Assembly: GCA_023390245.1 (NCBI GenBank)
Contig: JAEWDF010000101.1
Location: 1 to 32,004, forward strand
From: Pseudomonadota bacterium
Lineage (GTDB): Bacteria; Pseudomonadota; Alphaproteobacteria; Caulobacterales; Caulobacteraceae
Reading direction: 5' to 3'
DNA length: 32,004 nt
The notes under the pieces were generated by a model. That model searched no databases. It was not told where the DNA came from and was given only the letters and a program-made list of their open reading frames with translations. Shown here piece by piece: positions 24,026 through 32,004 of the stretch. Numbering within the stretch: position 1 is the first letter of the stretch; each line of letters opens with the position of its first letter. A program made the translations under genes and the position numbers.

Positions 24026-24517
24026 TCAGGCGGCGCGATCCACGTCGGCGAGGGCGGCGAAGGACGCCGCATCGGTGGTCGACATCAGGCGAGGCAGGTC
24101 GATCAGGACCACGAACCCCTCGGACCGGCGAACCACGCCCGAGATGTATTCGGAGCGCCACGTCACGCCGATGTCAGGCGCTGGTTCGATCTGCTCGGGC
24201 GTGAACGGCGTCACCTCGAACACCCGGTCGGCGACCAGGCCCAGGCTGAGCGTCCGGTCGGCGAGCGGCACGTCCAGCACCAGGATGCGGGTGTTCAGGG
24301 TCGGTTCGGCCGGCGCCATGCCGAGGCGGATGCGAAGATCCGCCGTCGGCACGCCGCGACCGCGCACGTCGGTCAGGCCCAGGAGGTAGGCGGGCCCGTT
24401 CGGGATCTTGAACGGCTCCTGATAGTTCAGGATTTCCCGCACCAGGGCCACCGGGGCGGCGAACACCTCGTCGCCCAGGCCGAAGGTGACGTACTGGCCC
24501 GCTTCGGCGCCGGACAT
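24026..24517 (-). CDS. cheW: Chemotaxis coupling protein CheW (second copy, downstream of the receptor gene)
   Basis: This 163-residue CheW domain protein links receptors to the kinase CheA in arrays. It has the two-barrel SH3-like fold pattern: YVTFGLGDEVFAAPVALVREI, LLGLTDVRGRGVPTADLRIRLG, and near the end EYISGVVRRSEGFVVLIDLPRL. Its ATG shares one base with the TGA of the receptor gene (TGATG), so translation is probably coupled. It differs clearly from the other cheW at 26346, so the operon makes two distinct couplers. The two may favour different receptors, which is inference. Confidence 0.93.
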   Translation of the reverse strand: MSGAEAGQYVTFGLGDEVFAAPVALVREILNYQEPFKIPNGPAYLLGLTDVRGRGVPTADLRIRLGMAPAEPTLNTRILVLDVPLADRTLSLGLVADRVFEVTPFTPEQIEPAPDIGVTWRSEYISGVVRRSEGFVVLIDLPRLMSTTDAASFAALADVDRAA

Positions 24518-26322
24518 CAGGCGCTCTCCCGGAAATCCATGTCCTCGGCGTCCGCGCCGCCCGTGGCCATGTCCAGGGCGAAGCCCTTGGCGCGGGCCTG
24601 CTGGGCGTGGACGGCGGGACGCGCGGCGGGCTTGGGCGTCGAAGCCTTGACCGCGGCCGGCTTGGCCGCCGGCTTGAAGGTCGAGACCGTCTTGGCCGGA
24701 GCGCGGCCGCCCGCCGTGTCGGTGCGGAAGAAGGCGATCGAGGTCTGCAGCTCCTCGGCCTGGGCCGCCAGTTCCTCGGAGGTGGCCGACATCTGCTCGG
24801 AGGCGCCGGCGTTCTGTTGCGTCACCTTGTCCAGCTGCTGGATGGCCTCGTTGATCTGAGAGGCCCCGATGTCCTGCTCGCGGCAGGCGGCGCTGATCTC
24901 GGACACCAGTTCGGCGGTCTTCCTGATGTCCGGCACCAGGCGTTGCAGCATGTCGCCGGCTTCCTGGGCGGCCTTGACGGTGTCGCCGGAGACCGAGCTG
25001 ATCTCGGCGGCGGCCGTCTGGCTGCGTTCGGCCAGCTTGCGCACTTCCGAGGCGACGACGGCGAAGCCCTTGCCGTGCTCCCCGGCGCGGGCGGCTTCCA
25101 CCGCCGCGTTCAGGGCCAGGAGGTCGGTCTGGCGCGCGATCTCCTGCACGATGCCGATCTTGTCGGCGATGGTGCGCATGGCGTCCACGGCGCGGTTGAC
25201 CGCGTCGCCGCTGTTTTCCGCGTCCTTGGCCGACTGGCGAGAGATCTTCTCGGTCTGGGCGGCGTTGTCGGCGTTCTGCTTGATGTTGGCGGCCATCTCC
25301 TCCATCGAGGCCGAGGCCTGTTCGGCGGCGGCGGCCTGTTCGGTCGCGCCCTGGCTCATCTGCTCCGAGGTGGCGGACAGTTCCTGGCTGCCGGCGGAGA
25401 CGTTGTCGGAGGCCGACAGGGCGTCGGTGACGACGCCGCGCAGGCGCTCCACCATGCTCTGCAGGGCCAGGCCCAGGGTGTCCTTGTCCGACAACGGCTT
25501 GGGCTGGACCGTCAGGTCGCCATTGGCCACTTCGTCGGCCAGGGCGGCCGTGGCCTTGAGGTTGTCGGTCATGGCGTTGAAGACGTTGACTAGGTCCTTG
25601 ATCTCGTCGTTCGACTTGATGTCGACGCGCTGGTCCAGGTCGCCGATGGCCACGGCGTTGGCCACCGTCATCATCCGCGCCAGGCCGGAACTGATGCCCA
25701 GGGCGATCCACAGGGCGAAGGCGACGGCGATACCGAGAGCGGCAAGCGTGATTGTGATCACAAGGTTGCGCGTATCCTCGTACTGCTTGGTGGTGTCGGC
25801 GTCTGCTTGGACCATGCGTTCCTGGTTCCGCTGGACGATGCCTTCGATCGCTTCCGTCATCTCATCGGCGACTTGCCGGTTCTCATTGCCTGAGAAGCGG
25901 GTCGCCTCGGCGACGTTTCCAGCACGGACAAGCTGAACGATGCGCTTCTGGTTCTGCTCCATCGTACCCAGCAGCGTGATCAGCTTGCGCCAGTCCGCCT
26001 TTCCTTCCGCGGTCGCCAGCGCCTCGCCTTGTGTCAGCAGTTGCGCCACGTCCGAACGGGCCTTGTCCGCCGCCGATTCATATTGCGTCAGTTCCTCGGA
26101 CGTCGTCGCCAGTATGACGTTCTTCTCGGACCGGACGGCCGCCAGCATTCGCACATTCACCTGTTGCGAATTTTCCAGCCGTTTGGCGGGGCCGGAGATC
26201 ACCTCGCTGATCGCGGTGTTGAGGTTGCCCAGACTGTAGATGCCCAGGACGGCGATGCCGGCGAGCAGGACGATCACCGTCCCGAAGCCCGCGGCCAGTT
26301 TAGCTTTGATGGTGAAACGCAT
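24517..26322 (-). CDS. Methyl-accepting chemotaxis protein with periplasmic four-helix sensor
   Basis: This 601-residue transmembrane receptor has helix 1 at about 10-30, a mostly helical periplasmic sensor at 31-186 (4HB_MCP type), helix 2 at 187-210, a HAMP domain at about 212-264 and a long cytoplasmic hairpin. The tip TDLLALNAAVEAARAGEHGK is around N405. The C-terminus ends in a Lys/Ala/Pro-rich linker and the acidic tail DFRESA, not a CheR-binding NWETF-type pentapeptide. I start at 26322 (GGGGGA upstream); the longer frame has no receptor-like sequence. The ligand is unknown. The gene lies between two cheW genes, so it is probably the cognate receptor of this CheA. Confidence 0.95.
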   Translation of the reverse strand: MRFTIKAKLAAGFGTVIVLLAGIAVLGIYSLGNLNTAISEVISGPAKRLENSQQVNVRMLAAVRSEKNVILATTSEELTQYESAADKARSDVAQLLTQGEALATAEGKADWRKLITLLGTMEQNQKRIVQLVRAGNVAEATRFSGNENRQVADEMTEAIEGIVQRNQERMVQADADTTKQYEDTRNLVITITLAALGIAVAFALWIALGISSGLARMMTVANAVAIGDLDQRVDIKSNDEIKDLVNVFNAMTDNLKATAALADEVANGDLTVQPKPLSDKDTLGLALQSMVERLRGVVTDALSASDNVSAGSQELSATSEQMSQGATEQAAAAEQASASMEEMAANIKQNADNAAQTEKISRQSAKDAENSGDAVNRAVDAMRTIADKIGIVQEIARQTDLLALNAAVEAARAGEHGKGFAVVASEVRKLAERSQTAAAEISSVSGDTVKAAQEAGDMLQRLVPDIRKTAELVSEISAACREQDIGASQINEAIQQLDKVTQQNAGASEQMSATSEELAAQAEELQTSIAFFRTDTAGGRAPAKTVSTFKPAAKPAAVKASTPKPAARPAVHAQQARAKGFALDMATGGADAEDMDFRESA

Positions 26323-26345
26323 GGGCTGATCCCCCGATGAGCCGG

Positions 26346-26867
26346 TCAATGACGGGTCTGGGACGCGACCGGCGAGCGGGCGTCCTGTTGCTGGTTGAAG
26401 AGGGCCTGGAGCGCTGGGACGACGATGAACTCGCCGTCCCGTTTCACCAGGCATTGGATGAATTCGGGCCGCCAGCGCATGCCGACGCTGGGCGGCGCTT
26501 CGGAATCGGCGCGGGCCAGGCCGGTGACCTCGTGCACCTTGTCGGTGCGCAGGCCGACCAGGGTCGGTTCGCCGTCCAGATCGATCTCGATGACGACGAT
26601 GCGGCTGTCGATGGTGGGCTCGCCGCGCTCCAGGCCGAAGGCGACGCGCAGGTCGGCCAGCGGAATGACCTTGCCCCGGAAGTTGATCACCGCCCCGGCG
26701 AAGGCGCCGGCGCCCGGCACCACGGTCTCGGGGACCAGGTCCATGATCTCTTGCACGGTGATCGCCTGAAGCGCGAACAGTTCGCCGTTCAGCTCGAAGG
26801 TCAGGACCTCGATCTGGTCGGATCCGGTCCAGCCGGCGGCGCCGGCGATGTCGGCCTGAACGCTCAT
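26346..26867 (-). CDS. cheW: Chemotaxis coupling protein CheW (first copy, after cheA)
   Basis: This 173-residue CheW domain protein has the typical strands LTFELNGELFALQAITVQEIMD, V-I-N-F-R-G-K-V-I-P-L-A-D-L-R, DSRIVVIEI and V-G-L-R-T-D-K-V-H-E-V. It ends with a short Gln-rich tail. It bridges CheA and the receptor. Its ATG overlaps the cheA stop by 4 bases, and the receptor gene starts 23 bases after its stop, placing it firmly inside the operon. Confidence 0.94.
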   Translation of the reverse strand: MSVQADIAGAAGWTGSDQIEVLTFELNGELFALQAITVQEIMDLVPETVVPGAGAFAGAVINFRGKVIPLADLRVAFGLERGEPTIDSRIVVIEIDLDGEPTLVGLRTDKVHEVTGLARADSEAPPSVGMRWRPEFIQCLVKRDGEFIVVPALQALFNQQQDARSPVASQTRH

Positions 26868-28831
26868 ACGGCTTCGCGCATCTGCGCCTCCTGCTGCTGG
26901 CCCTGGGCGACCAGGTGTCCGACGTCCAGGATCAGGGCCACGCCGCCGTCGCCCAGGATCGTCGCCCCGGAGAAGGTCGGCAGGCCCGAATGCAGCTTGG
27001 ACATCGACTTGATGACGGTCTGGTGGTCGCCGATGATCTGATCGACGACCAGGCCGATCCGCTCCTCGCCGGTCGAGACGACGACGACCTTCTGGTGCAG
27101 CTCGGGCGGCGTGCCGGTGTCGAACATCTCCCGCAGGCGCAGGAAGGGCACCAGGCTGTTGCGCAGCGAGATGAAGCTGCGGCCGCGCGAACGCATGTCC
27201 TCATCCAGCGACAGCTCCAGGCACTCCTCGACGGCGCCGAGCGGAATGACGTAGCGGCCGTGGCCAACGCGGACCAGCAGGCCGTCGATGATGGCCAGGG
27301 TCAGCGGGATGCGCAGCGACACCTCCGAGCCCTCTCCGGGCCGGCTGGCGATGTCGATCGAACCGCGCAGCGCCTCGATGGTGCGCTTGACCACATCCAT
27401 GCCGACGCCGCGGCCGGACAGGTTGGTCACCGCCGCCGCCGTGGAAAAGCCGGGGTGGAAGATCATCTGCAGCAGCTCGTGGTCGCTGATCGCCGCGCCC
27501 GGCTCGATCAATCCTTGAGCCTCGGCCTTGGCGCGGACGCGGTCGCGGTCGATGCCCCGGCCATCGTCGCGGATGGTGATCACCACCTCGCCGCCCGACT
27601 GATGCGCCGACAGGCGGATACGCCCGGTCGCGGGCTTGCCGGCGGCGGCCCGGTCCTCGGCGCTCTCCAGGCCATGGTCGGCGGCGTTGCGGATCAGGTG
27701 GACCAACGGATCGGCCAGGCGTTCGATGACGGTTTTGTCGATCTCGGTCGTCTCGCCATCGGTCGACAGTTCGATGGCCTTGCCGGTCTCACGCGCCAGA
27801 TCGTGGACCAGGCGGCGGAAGCGACCGAACAGGGTGGCGACCGGGACCATGCGCAGCACCATCATGGTGTCGCGCAGCTCTCCGGACAGGCGGGCGATCT
27901 CCTCGGACACGGCGCGCAGGGCCGGATCGGCGCCGCCGTCCGCCAGCTGGCTGAGTCGCGACTGGGCGATGACCAGTTCACCGACCCGGTCCATCAATTC
28001 GTCCAGCCGGTCCGCCGGCACGCGGACGCTCTCGGCCGCCTTCGCCTGACGCGCCGCGTCCGTGGTCTCGGCCGGCGCGGCGACCGCTTCGGGCGCGGAG
28101 ACGGAGGCGTCCGCGACCGGCGCCGGGAAGGTCGGCCCGGCCTCCGCCGACGCGGCCTCAAGCGCCTCGATCGACAGCGTCATTTCGTCGATCACGAAGA
28201 TGAAGACATCCTCGATCGCGTCGCGTCCCTTGTCCGTGGTCAGCACCACGTCCCAGGCCAGGTGATGATCGGTCGGGTCGATTCGATCCAGTGGCGGAAT
28301 GCGCGATGTATCGGCCTTGACGGTCGCCTGACCCAACGCGCGCAACTCGGCCAGCAGGGCCAGCGGGTTGGCGCCGTTCCGGAAGGCGTTGGCCGGCAGG
28401 TCGAAACGGATACGCCAGGTGACCGCGGCCGGATCGCCCTCGGCCGCGCCGGCGCCGTCGGCGGCCTTCACCGCCCGCTCCAGTTCGGCCAGCAGGCCTT
28501 CGCCCGTCGCGCCGTGGTCGGCGGACGGCTCCTCCATCAGCCGGCGCATGTGGTCGCGGGCGGCCAGGACGGCGGAGACCAGGTCGGTGGTCGCCGCCAC
28601 CTCGCCCTTGCGAACGCGGTCGAAGGCGGTCTCGCAATGGTGCGTGAAGCCGGCCAGGGCGTCGAAGCCGAACATGGCGCCGGAGCCCTTCAGTGTGTGC
28701 AGCCCCCGGAATACGGCGTCTACCAGGTCTCGGTCCCCGGGCCGCTCCAGAAGATCAAGCAGGCCCTGTTCGATCAGCTCCAGCGTCTCGCGCGCCTCGA
28801 CCTGGAAGATGGCGATGGCTTCGTCGCTCAT
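26864..28831 (-). CDS. cheA: Chemotaxis histidine kinase CheA
   Basis: This 655-residue soluble kinase passes phosphate to CheY and CheB. The P1 (HPt) domain has the phosphorylated H45 in LHTLKGSGAMFG. A region near 150-230 (with W-R-I-R-F and the D-V-F-I-F-V-I-D-E segment) probably forms a P2-like response-regulator-binding domain, which is inference. P3 dimer helices lie near 285-345. The P4 ATPase shows LVHLIRNAADHGLE, RDDGRGID and GRGVGMDVVK. P5, the CheW-like domain, ends with G-D-G-x-V-A-L-I-L-D. Both ends overlap their neighbours by 4 bases (cheY before, cheW after). Confidence 0.96.
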   Translation of the reverse strand: MSDEAIAIFQVEARETLELIEQGLLDLLERPGDRDLVDAVFRGLHTLKGSGAMFGFDALAGFTHHCETAFDRVRKGEVAATTDLVSAVLAARDHMRRLMEEPSADHGATGEGLLAELERAVKAADGAGAAEGDPAAVTWRIRFDLPANAFRNGANPLALLAELRALGQATVKADTSRIPPLDRIDPTDHHLAWDVVLTTDKGRDAIEDVFIFVIDEMTLSIEALEAASAEAGPTFPAPVADASVSAPEAVAAPAETTDAARQAKAAESVRVPADRLDELMDRVGELVIAQSRLSQLADGGADPALRAVSEEIARLSGELRDTMMVLRMVPVATLFGRFRRLVHDLARETGKAIELSTDGETTEIDKTVIERLADPLVHLIRNAADHGLESAEDRAAAGKPATGRIRLSAHQSGGEVVITIRDDGRGIDRDRVRAKAEAQGLIEPGAAISDHELLQMIFHPGFSTAAAVTNLSGRGVGMDVVKRTIEALRGSIDIASRPGEGSEVSLRIPLTLAIIDGLLVRVGHGRYVIPLGAVEECLELSLDEDMRSRGRSFISLRNSLVPFLRLREMFDTGTPPELHQKVVVVSTGEERIGLVVDQIIGDHQTVIKSMSKLHSGLPTFSGATILGDGGVALILDVGHLVAQGQQQEAQMREAV

Positions 28832-29196
28832 CGACCCAGCACCTTCTTGGCGATACGGACCAGCTGTTCCGGATCGAACGGCTTGGTCAACCAGCCGGTC
28901 GCGCCGGCGGCCTTGGCCCGGTCCTTCATGGCCTGGTCGGATTCGGTGGTCAGGAAGACGATCGGCACGCCCGTCTGCTCGGGCATGCGGCGCAGTTCCT
29001 CGATCATGGTCAGGCCGTCCATGACCGGCATGTTCAGGTCGGTGATGATCAGGTCGAAGGCGCTGGCCCTGGCCTTCTCGACGCCCTCGGCGCCGTTTCC
29101 GGCCTCCGCCACCGAATAGCCGGCGTTGGTCAGGGCGATCTTCAGCGCCACGCGGATGCTGGGGGAATCGTCGACCGTCAGGATCGAAGCCGTCAT
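28828..29196 (-). CDS. cheY: Chemotaxis response regulator CheY
   Basis: This 122-residue single-domain receiver carries the full phosphorylation site: D9 and D10, phospho-acceptor D53 in ITDLNMPVMDG, a switch Thr at 83/84 in FLTTES and K105 in LTKPFD. With no output domain it acts by binding partners, the flagellar motor or another target. I start at 29196 because this ATG overlaps the STAS gene stop by 4 bases. Its stop overlaps the cheA start by 4 bases. Whether it drives the motor or another response such as attachment cannot be told from sequence. Confidence 0.95.
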   Translation of the reverse strand: MTASILTVDDSPSIRVALKIALTNAGYSVAEAGNGAEGVEKARASAFDLIITDLNMPVMDGLTMIEELRRMPEQTGVPIVFLTTESDQAMKDRAKAAGATGWLTKPFDPEQLVRIAKKVLGR

Positions 29197-29501
29197 TGGG
29201 CGGGTCCTTCGTGAAGCCAGAACTGTAGGGTTTCGGGCGCGGCGTCGGTCAGGAAGCCGGCCGCGTCCAGAATGTCGCGGAAACCGGTGGCGGGCCGCTC
29301 CAGCGCAAAGATCTTGCCGGTGGCGGCGGAATGCCTGCGGGCGGCTTCGAGCAATTGCAGGCCGCAGAGATCGACCGAGCACACGTCAGGGATGCCGACA
29401 ACCACTTCGTCGCTTTTCTGGAAGGCATCCAACAAAGCCCGGCGCAGTTCGCCAGCGTTTCTGACCACCGGGGCCGCGTCCAGGGTTAAGATTTCGGCCA
29501 T
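29193..29501 (-). CDS. STAS-domain protein heading the chemotaxis operon
   Basis: This 102-residue single STAS domain is related to anti-sigma-factor antagonists of the SpoIIAA type. The core V-V-V-G-I-P-D-V-C-S-V-D-L-C-G-L-Q-L-L spans residues 33-51. In SpoIIAA the residue after the conserved Asp is the phosphorylated Ser, but here it is L45, so regulation by Ser phosphorylation at that site is unlikely. A GAGGGA ribosome site precedes the ATG. STAS proteins occur at the head of several chemotaxis operons in proteobacteria with little known function. Its stop overlaps the cheY start, so the two are probably coupled. Confidence 0.85.
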   Translation of the reverse strand: MAEILTLDAAPVVRNAGELRRALLDAFQKSDEVVVGIPDVCSVDLCGLQLLEAARRHSAATGKIFALERPATGFRDILDAAGFLTDAAPETLQFWLHEGPAQ

Positions 29502-29685
29502 GCCTGCGTCCCTCGAAAGCCGGACCGGAAGGGGCCGAACTCCGCGAACAGAGTTGTCCGTGAAGGTTAACCTGTCCCAAAACAGGACCTACGCAATGTT
29601 ACGTACCCAACATACAGCAGGAAGAACGTTTGTTTTTACGAGACTTTCATCGCTTCATGCCAGCTTGGCCATATAGGGCGCCAGA
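29502..29685. promoter_or_regulatory. Divergent promoter region of the che operon and the hybrid kinase
   Basis: These 184 bases separate two divergent starts and are visibly richer in A and T than the rest of the window. A palindrome GGTTAACC at 29565-29572 gives, on the minus strand, TTTG-N7-TTAAC (29566-29581), a partial match to the CtrA consensus about 65 bases before the STAS start. An 18-base dyad, ATGTT-N8-AACAT, lies at 29596-29613 and could be an operator. I cannot point to convincing -35/-10 boxes. Confidence 0.4.
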
Positions 29686-31578
29686 ATGACGCCGCAGCAG
29701 GATGCATCGGCCTTGTCCAACTCCGATCCCGCCGCCGATTTCACGCCCTTCGAGGGTGACGCCTGGTTCGCCAGACTGGCGGACGCCGCCCAGGCCTATA
29801 TCTGGATTCTGGACGCCGCCGGCCGGATCGTCCATGCGAACGCCCTGGCCCGCGATCTTCACGACGGCGGCGCAAACAACTGCTCGTTGAACATTCGCGA
29901 TGTGTGGCCCAAGCATAATCGTTTCTCGGTTGAGCGGGGGCTGGCGGAAGCCAAGGCCGGCCGGGCCTTCCGCTCCCGCTCGCGGTTCCGCACGCCAAAC
30001 GATGTGGACGTCTATCTGAATGCGACCGTCAGCCCGATCCGCGACCTTGACGGCGCGATCGTCCGCATCCTGTTCAAGGCGGTGGATGTGACCGCCCAGG
30101 TGGAATCCGCCGCCTTTCTGAACACCGTCATCGACGTCCTGCCCCTGGCCCTGACGGTCAAGGACGCCCGTACGGGCCGCTACATCCTGGGCAACCGAGC
30201 AGCGGAGGCCCTGTTCGACCAGCCGAACGGACTGTCGGGACTGCGTCCTGCGGACGTTCTGCCCGCGCCCTTCGCCGCCTGGGAAGCGACGCAACACCCC
30301 AATCCCGCCGCCTTGCAGTCGGCCATCCACCACGACATCACCCCGCGTCGCGAGCGCTGGCTTTCCGCCGTCAAGGTCGCCACCTACGACGACGATGGCG
30401 TGCGCCATGTCATAGGCCTGGCCGAGGATGTGACGCAGAGACGCCGCGACGAGACCGCGTTGCGCGAGGCGCTGGAGCTGGCGCGGCAGGCCGAGCGCGC
30501 CCGCACCGCCTTCCTCAGCAACGTCAGCCACGAATTGCGCACGCCGCTGAACGGGGTGATCGCCGGATTGGACATCCTGGCCCGCAGGTCCGGCGCCGAC
30601 GCCGAGGTGGTGGAGATGGCGCGCACCTCCGCCGCCGCGCTGGAGCGCCGCCTCGAGGACCTGATGCGGATGACCGAACTGGGCGACGACGAGGGCGCCG
30701 CTCGCATCGAACCGATCGACGCCGTCGTCCTTCTGGACCGCCTCGTCGCCCGTTTCGAGGACGCCGCCGCCGCCAGGGGCCTGACGCTGGAGGTCCAGAG
30801 CGGCCCGATCGGCGTGCTTCAGGGCGACAGGACCTGCCTGGAGGAGGCCCTGACGCGCCTGCTCGACAATGCGGTGAAATTCTCCGACGGGGGTCGCATC
30901 GTGCTGACGGCCGAGCGCCGCGCGAACGGCTGGACGCGCTTCTCCATCCTCGACCAGGGCGTCGGCTTCGATCCCTCCCTGAAGGCCCGGCTGTTCGACG
31001 GCTTCCAGCAGGGCGACGACAGCCTGACGCGCCGCCATGGCGGCCTGGGCCTGGGGCTGGCCATCGCACGCGAGGCGGCGCGGCGGCTGGGCGGCGCGCT
31101 GGACGCTGACCCCCTGCCTGGCGGCGGATCCTGCTTCTGGATCGAGGCGCCGCTTTCGGCGCCCGCCGCGACCGCGCCATCGGTCCCCGACCTTGGTCCG
31201 CGCGCCGCGCGAATCCTGGTCGCTGACGATCATCCGACCAACCGCCGCATGGTCGAACTGATGCTGGACGGCCTGGCCGAGGTCGTGTCGGTCCAGGACG
31301 GCCAGGAAGCGGTCGAGGCGGCCGCGCGCGAGCCCTTCGACCTCATCCTGATGGACATCCAGATGCCGCGCATGGACGGCGTCGCCGCCGTCTCGCACAT
31401 CCGGGCCGGCGAGGCCGCCACCGGCCGGCCGCGCACGCCGATCCTGATGCTGACCGCCAACACCCAACCGGAGCATGTGGAGGCCAGTCGCGCCGCCGGC
31501 GCCGACCGTCACATCGGAAAACCCTTCACCGCCGCCGTCCTGCTGGACGCCATCGATTCGGCTCTGGGCGCCGCCTGA
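29686..31578 (+). CDS. Soluble PAS-domain hybrid histidine kinase
   Basis: This 630-residue protein has no membrane helix. Two PAS-type sensor regions (about 20-130, with AYIWILDAAGRIVHANA, and 140-260, with L-P-L-A-L-T-V-K-D) precede the HisKA domain with H282 in SNVSHELRTPLNGV. The ATPase domain shows LDNAVKFSDGG, DQGVGFD and GLGLGLAIAREAARRLGG. The C-terminal receiver has D557 in LMDIQMPRMDG and the K-P-F motif at its end. It would phosphorylate its own receiver in response to a cytoplasmic signal; an HPt partner is needed and none is seen here apart from CheA P1. It is divergent from the che operon. Confidence 0.92.
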   Translation: MTPQQDASALSNSDPAADFTPFEGDAWFARLADAAQAYIWILDAAGRIVHANALARDLHDGGANNCSLNIRDVWPKHNRFSVERGLAEAKAGRAFRSRSRFRTPNDVDVYLNATVSPIRDLDGAIVRILFKAVDVTAQVESAAFLNTVIDVLPLALTVKDARTGRYILGNRAAEALFDQPNGLSGLRPADVLPAPFAAWEATQHPNPAALQSAIHHDITPRRERWLSAVKVATYDDDGVRHVIGLAEDVTQRRRDETALREALELARQAERARTAFLSNVSHELRTPLNGVIAGLDILARRSGADAEVVEMARTSAAALERRLEDLMRMTELGDDEGAARIEPIDAVVLLDRLVARFEDAAAARGLTLEVQSGPIGVLQGDRTCLEEALTRLLDNAVKFSDGGRIVLTAERRANGWTRFSILDQGVGFDPSLKARLFDGFQQGDDSLTRRHGGLGLGLAIAREAARRLGGALDADPLPGGGSCFWIEAPLSAPAATAPSVPDLGPRAARILVADDHPTNRRMVELMLDGLAEVVSVQDGQEAVEAAAREPFDLILMDIQMPRMDGVAAVSHIRAGEAATGRPRTPILMLTANTQPEHVEASRAAGADRHIGKPFTAAVLLDAIDSALGAA

Positions 31579-31579
31579 T

Positions 31580-32004
31580 TTACCTCCCCGACGGGTCGCC
31601 CGGACCGCCGACGCGGATGTCCATCGGCCGGCCGACGAACAGGCGCGCTCCGCCCAGGTCCAGGGCCACGGTCCGGCCGGCGAAGGCCCCCATGCCGATC
31701 AGGGCCTTGGGGAAGCCGGGAACCGAGACGTCGTCATAGATGGCCACCGCGGCGTTTCGGTACAGGGCGTCGCCGATGGTCAGGGTGCGGGCGATCACCG
31801 TTTCGGCCCGCACCACGCCGCCCAGCACGATGCTGCCGCCGGAGCGCCGGGGCCGGCCATCGAACAGGCCCGCCGCCCGCGCCGTCTCGCGCGTCAGCGC
31901 CAGCACCGCCGAGGCGCCGGTGTCCACCACCGCCTGAAGCTCCGCCCCCTCCACCGTCGCCGTCGTCCGCAGGGCGCGCCCGGCGCGGGTCGCCGGAACG
32001 GGCG
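31580..32004 (-). CDS. Retropepsin-like aspartyl protease, N-terminus outside the window
   Basis: The minus strand is open from the window edge to the stop at 31580. The visible 140 or so residues hold one retroviral-type aspartic protease domain: AVVDTGAS gives the catalytic Asp, then G-G-S-I-V-L-G-G-V-V-R-A-E flap-like strands, and KALIGMGAFAGRTVALDLGG near the end. Such clan AA proteins in alphaproteobacteria are often anchored or periplasmic and work as dimers. A GTG at 31954 could start a shorter form, but upstream codons read on in frame with family-like sequence (V-P-A-T-R-A-G), so the gene most likely begins beyond the edge. It converges on the kinase gene with a 1-base gap. Confidence 0.78.
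   Translation of the reverse strand, partial: PVPATRAGRALRTTATVEGAELQAVVDTGASAVLALTRETARAAGLFDGRPRRSGGSIVLGGVVRAETVIARTLTIGDALYRNAAVAIYDDVSVPGFPKALIGMGAFAGRTVALDLGGARLFVGRPMDIRVGGPGDPSGR

Noticed and set aside
26915..29119. Plus-strand open frame of 734 codons opposite cheA and cheY
   Set aside because: The minus strand carries unmistakable CheA and CheY sequence. The plus frame is Asp/Gln/Arg/Val-rich antisense translation with no recognisable domain.

Overview
The window looks like a chromosomal segment of a GC-rich alphaproteobacterium of the Caulobacterales, most likely Brevundimonas or a close relative. The basis is very high GC with strong third-position bias, a fliQ-fliR-flhB-cckA block as in Caulobacter, a CtrA-type site (TTAG-N7-TTAAC) ahead of fliQ, the two-domain dCTP deaminase-like protein seen in alphaproteobacteria, and a complete chemotaxis operon. 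The genus is inference from gene content, since no marker RNA is present.

Bases 1-11226 are mostly housekeeping and metabolism: the start of a lipoprotein gene (minus), a small acidic protein, a luciferase-like flavin oxidoreductase, an epoxide-hydrolase-type alpha/beta hydrolase, an aldo/keto reductase, a dCTP deaminase-like protein, apaG, a CobW-family metal GTPase with a His-rich stretch, corA, an M3-family exported peptidase with a textbook terminator, murI and folE. ApaG, CobW and CorA lie together and suggest a divalent-metal locus.

Bases 11331-15454 hold an AraC-type regulator and, 146 bp downstream on the same strand, a 976-residue trimeric autotransporter (YadA type) with three head-neck units, a coiled coil, one more head and a C-terminal barrel anchor. 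Bases 15501-19789 are the flagellar export genes fliQ, fliR and flhB followed by the cell-cycle hybrid kinase cckA. CckA controls CtrA, and a CtrA site sits before fliQ. A tRNA-Gly(CCC) gene follows on the minus strand, then a 35-residue one-helix membrane protein.

Bases 20122-29501 are chemotaxis. The minus-strand operon reads STAS, cheY, cheA, cheW, mcp, cheW, cheR, cheB, with short overlaps joining most genes. Convergent to it is a 576-residue soluble helical protein. It carries a degenerate receptor (MCP) signalling tip and a separate CheZ-like D-x3-Q motif, and it may be two tandem copies of one module. No cheZ, cheC, cheX or cheD is seen in the operon, so this protein is the most interesting candidate in the window, possibly a phosphatase or scaffold. 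Divergent from the operon is a soluble PAS hybrid histidine kinase, followed by the end of a retropepsin-like protease gene running off the window.

Two copies of an approximately 116-bp double-hairpin repeat (REPIN-like) lie in opposite orientation, each between the 3' ends of convergent genes. One stem shows a compensatory base-pair change between the copies. No CRISPR array, insertion sequence, prophage or rRNA was seen, and no gene-free stretch exceeds about 230 bases.
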